The notes below the pieces were generated by a model. That model was not told where the DNA came from. It did no database searches and worked only from the letters and a program-made list of their open reading frames with translations. Below, piece after piece: positions 4,901 to 6,300 of a DNA stretch of 6,300 nucleotides. The stretch's first letter is position 1, and each line of letters opens with the position of its first letter. The translations under genes were made by a program, and so were the position numbers. Origin of the DNA: Anaerolineales bacterium (GTDB taxonomy: Bacteria; Chloroflexota; Anaerolineae; Anaerolineales; DRMV01); contig WGAK01000011.1 of NCBI GenBank assembly GCA_015494815.1, positions 1 to 6,300 of the forward strand. The letters run 5' to 3'.

Positions 4901-6300
4901 GGTGGCGACCCGGCGACCCCGCCCTACCTGTATGTCATCGGCGAGCCCGCGGGCTCCGTGGACCTGACCGCGGCCGATGGTTGGGGCTATTACCAGCAGA
5001 GCGCGACGGTGACCGTCAATGTCGCCGAAGCGGTGCGCCAGGACTTCGCCCTGCCGGCCGCGAGCCTGAGTTTCACGCCCACCGGCCAGGACTTCACCGT
5101 CTATCAGACCGCGCCCACGGGTTCGGGTTCGGCGGACCTGGAGAACGCGGGCACCATCGACGCGCCCTACGATGTCTTCGCGGTGCGCGGGCCGGTGCCT
5201 TCGTTCACGCCGTTGCGCCCCGAGGCGCTGGAAGAGGCCCTCAAACTGGATGAAATGTCCAAGGGTGCGGTGAGCGCGCTTCTGGATCGTGACGCACGCC
5301 GGGCAGACCTCACGCTGCCTGCAGCGCCGCAAACCGAGGATGGCGCGGTAGCCGTGATGGCCGCGGGCGACTTGCTCACCTCCTGGAACCCCGGCCTGGC
5401 TTATCCGTGGGGCATCGAAGCCAACCGTGTCATTGACACCGTCTGGGTGGGTGACCTGGCTGCCGGCGGCGGCGCAGACGAGGACCACGAGTACGCGCCC
5501 GACGGTACCCCCACGGGCAACATCATCCCCTTGCCGTGGGTGGGCGTCTTCGCGGCCGACATGGCCTACAACCCCTTCACGGACACGCTGTGGCAGGTCA
5601 ATGTCGGCGGCGATTACTGCTTCTACGAGTTGGACCCCATCGGTGCCATGCCTACGGGCCGGAAGGTATGCCCCGACCCGGCGCTGAGCCTGCGCGGCCT
5701 GGCCTTCGACCCGCTGACCAACACCTTCATTGCCGGTACCTGGAACTACGGCGGGTATGTCTTCCGCATCGACATGGAAGGCCATTACCTGGAGATGGTG
5801 GAAGTCGGCATCCCCATCAGCGGCCTGGCCTTCAACCCGAGCACGGGCCACCTGTTCGCCCTGGCCAATGTGGATGGCGGTGGTACGGGCGCGTTCGACA
5901 TCTATGTGTTGGACCCGCAGAACGACTACGCCATCATCGGCGTCTTTGACATCAAGGACGCCGGTACGCGGATCATGAGCGACTACGGTGGCGCGGGGCT
6001 GGGCGCGTTCTGCGACGGCACCCTGTGGGCCGTGGATCAGAGCGCCAAGCAGGTGTTGGCCTTCGATAGCGGCGAGACGGGCTGGTGCGACTACCTGGCC
6101 GACTGGCTGACCGCCACGCCGGCCACTGGCTCGGTGCCCGTGGGTGGTGCCGACACCGTGGACTTCACCTTCGACATGACGGGCAAGCCGGCTGGCACCT
6201 ACTACGCGCACCTGCAGGCCGAGGCCTATGTGCCGCACGCCTCGCCCATGAGCGGCGTCACCGTCACCGTGCTGCCCGACAACGACAGCGTGAGTGCGCC
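1967..6300 (+). CDS. Giant secreted multidomain surface protein (3' end outside window)
   Basis: The frame runs 1444 codons without a stop and leaves the window open. Visible order: Sec signal peptide 1-24 (cut after AWA) or 1-33; low-complexity spacer to about 120; beta-rich region 120-581 with DGNDNQAGVLPPDTTGDIG and YYVQAVN, a pattern I know from secreted proteins but cannot name as a family; carboxypeptidase-regulatory-like domain 587-669 (GSLAGTVTD, TDASGNYAFAILPVGTYDVT); a related sandwich 673-754; choice-of-anchor-J domain 768-938 (FSEDFNGAFPPTGW, DISTDGGATW, AQIDDVVF); a divergent regulatory-like copy 945-1032; Ig-like strands 1034-1075; a charged linker 1076-1138; a propeller-like region 1139-1373 (GLAFDPLTNTF, GLAFNPSTGHLFAL); and an Ig-like module from 1377 (PVGGADTVDFTF, PAGTYYAHL). 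Twelve cysteines fall in even groups. I see no protease or hydrolase motif. A surface binding or adhesive role is inferred. Confidence 0.88.
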   Translation, partial: MKSHNRFWWMVGMAALLVAAWAWASPRFIAAQAAEPAEEAMPTGMRVIYPARAGETRAPLAQLAKSASTDALKPPQAGTAFEQADFVLPKALEAAGKSGPTDPTVVQSALGPVGANMPTPLTSFDGNDNQAGVLPPDTTGDIGYDPATGAKYYVQAVNLQLAVWDVTDPANPTLVMGPVAGNSLWAGFGGICETNNDGDPIVLFDHLAQRWIYSQFALDFGTPEFHQCIAVSQTADPTGSWYLYDYFYSNAVMNDYPKFGVWPDAYYMTANQFDAATFNWAGAGVVAFERPKMLVGDPTAAMIYVDVGAVTLDYGGMLPADLDGDPPPAGTPGIFIEWDDSTWLSDPADTLRIWEFAVDWTNPSNSTFGLNTNYDPNYLVTTADVDPDMCSFNRNCIPQPGGTNVDAISDRLMYRAALRVLPSGDFALLSNHTVDVDGSDHAGIHWFELRYDTAASPPVWIMYQEGVYAPDSNHRWMGSIAMDKDQNIALGFSISSATVYPSVYYAGRLAGDPLGQMSQGEEVLVAGGGSQSHSSGRWGDYSTMSVDPLDGCTFWYTQEYYAADSSSGWVTRIGAFRFPSCTATATGSLAGTVTDAATSDPIANAKVTAFDGSNTYTTYTDASGNYAFAILPVGTYDVTAEAWGYSPSTVPGVTVTDGTTTTQDFALTALPMYTITFQVFDSSTTWPLYALLSISNTPYVALYTDPETGLAQAQFPAGTYNLTADSMWPGYIGTAISFTVSADDTVVIPLDADLVTCGAPGYAITASFSEDFNGAFPPTGWNVIDNVASGGLVWGLNTDYGDGNYTGGDGTAADVNSDANPNIPYDTELITPVIDPTTAPNLVLSYLANYQDYVAGGGDTLALDISTDGGATWTNILTWDEDHGTSYGTPGELVILDLTPYLPTATTPFQLRWHYYTTDASPWDWYAQIDDVVFGRDCVPVADGLVFGAVQSSLTGDYFSGQDATVDDGVALAQWISAGGDPATPPYLYVIGEPAGSVDLTAADGWGYYQQSATVTVNVAEAVRQDFALPAASLSFTPTGQDFTVYQTAPTGSGSADLENAGTIDAPYDVFAVRGPVPSFTPLRPEALEEALKLDEMSKGAVSALLDRDARRADLTLPAAPQTEDGAVAVMAAGDLLTSWNPGLAYPWGIEANRVIDTVWVGDLAAGGGADEDHEYAPDGTPTGNIIPLPWVGVFAADMAYNPFTDTLWQVNVGGDYCFYELDPIGAMPTGRKVCPDPALSLRGLAFDPLTNTFIAGTWNYGGYVFRIDMEGHYLEMVEVGIPISGLAFNPSTGHLFALANVDGGGTGAFDIYVLDPQNDYAIIGVFDIKDAGTRIMSDYGGAGLGAFCDGTLWAVDQSAKQVLAFDSGETGWCDYLADWLTATPATGSVPVGGADTVDFTFDMTGKPAGTYYAHLQAEAYVPHASPMSGVTVTVLPDNDSVSA

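Noticed and set aside
4622..6238. 538-codon ORF on the minus strand
   Set aside because: It is the continuation of the same antisense register, separated from the previous ORF only by one sense TCA codon. The product composition is equally repetitive.

Overview
The window is GC-rich bacterial DNA. It holds two genes read leftward and one very large gene read rightward, and the proteins of all three appear to be exported or membrane-bound. The style fits an environmental, possibly thermophilic Chloroflexota (Anaerolineae-like) bacterium. That assignment rests on the GC-rich codon use, the sigma70-type promoters, and the mix of a bactofilin-like membrane protein with a giant secreted protein carrying carboxypeptidase-regulatory-like and choice-of-anchor-J domains. 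It is an inference, since no rRNA or other marker gene is present.

Left part (1-1554, minus strand). A secreted bactofilin-like beta-helix protein with a multi-pass C-terminal membrane region (475-1554) is followed after 160 bases by the N-terminal part of a small exported protein, possibly a lipoprotein (1-314), which runs off the left edge. No clear promoter or terminator lies between them, so they may be co-transcribed.

Middle (1555-1966). This is a divergent control region. A TATAAT box on the minus strand (1628-1633) serves the leftward genes. A near-consensus TTTACA-N17-TATAAT promoter (1731-1759) faces right. The rightward transcript would carry an untranslated leader of about 200 nucleotides. 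The leader has a 9-bp long-range stem, a second 7-bp hairpin, four copies of a CCGTAA...CGG-like motif, and a complete Shine-Dalgarno site placed before a two-codon ORF (ATG GCG TAA). It is the least explained part of the window.

Right part (1967-6300, plus strand). One uninterrupted reading frame of 1444 codons is still open at the right edge. It has a Sec signal peptide, a long N-terminal beta-rich region with the PPDT-GD-G...YVQAVN pattern, three carboxypeptidase-regulatory-like beta-sandwiches, a choice-of-anchor-J domain, a charged linker, a propeller-like region and an Ig-like module. No catalytic motif is visible, which suggests an adhesive, binding or structural surface role.

The long ORFs antisense to this gene are artefacts of codon bias.
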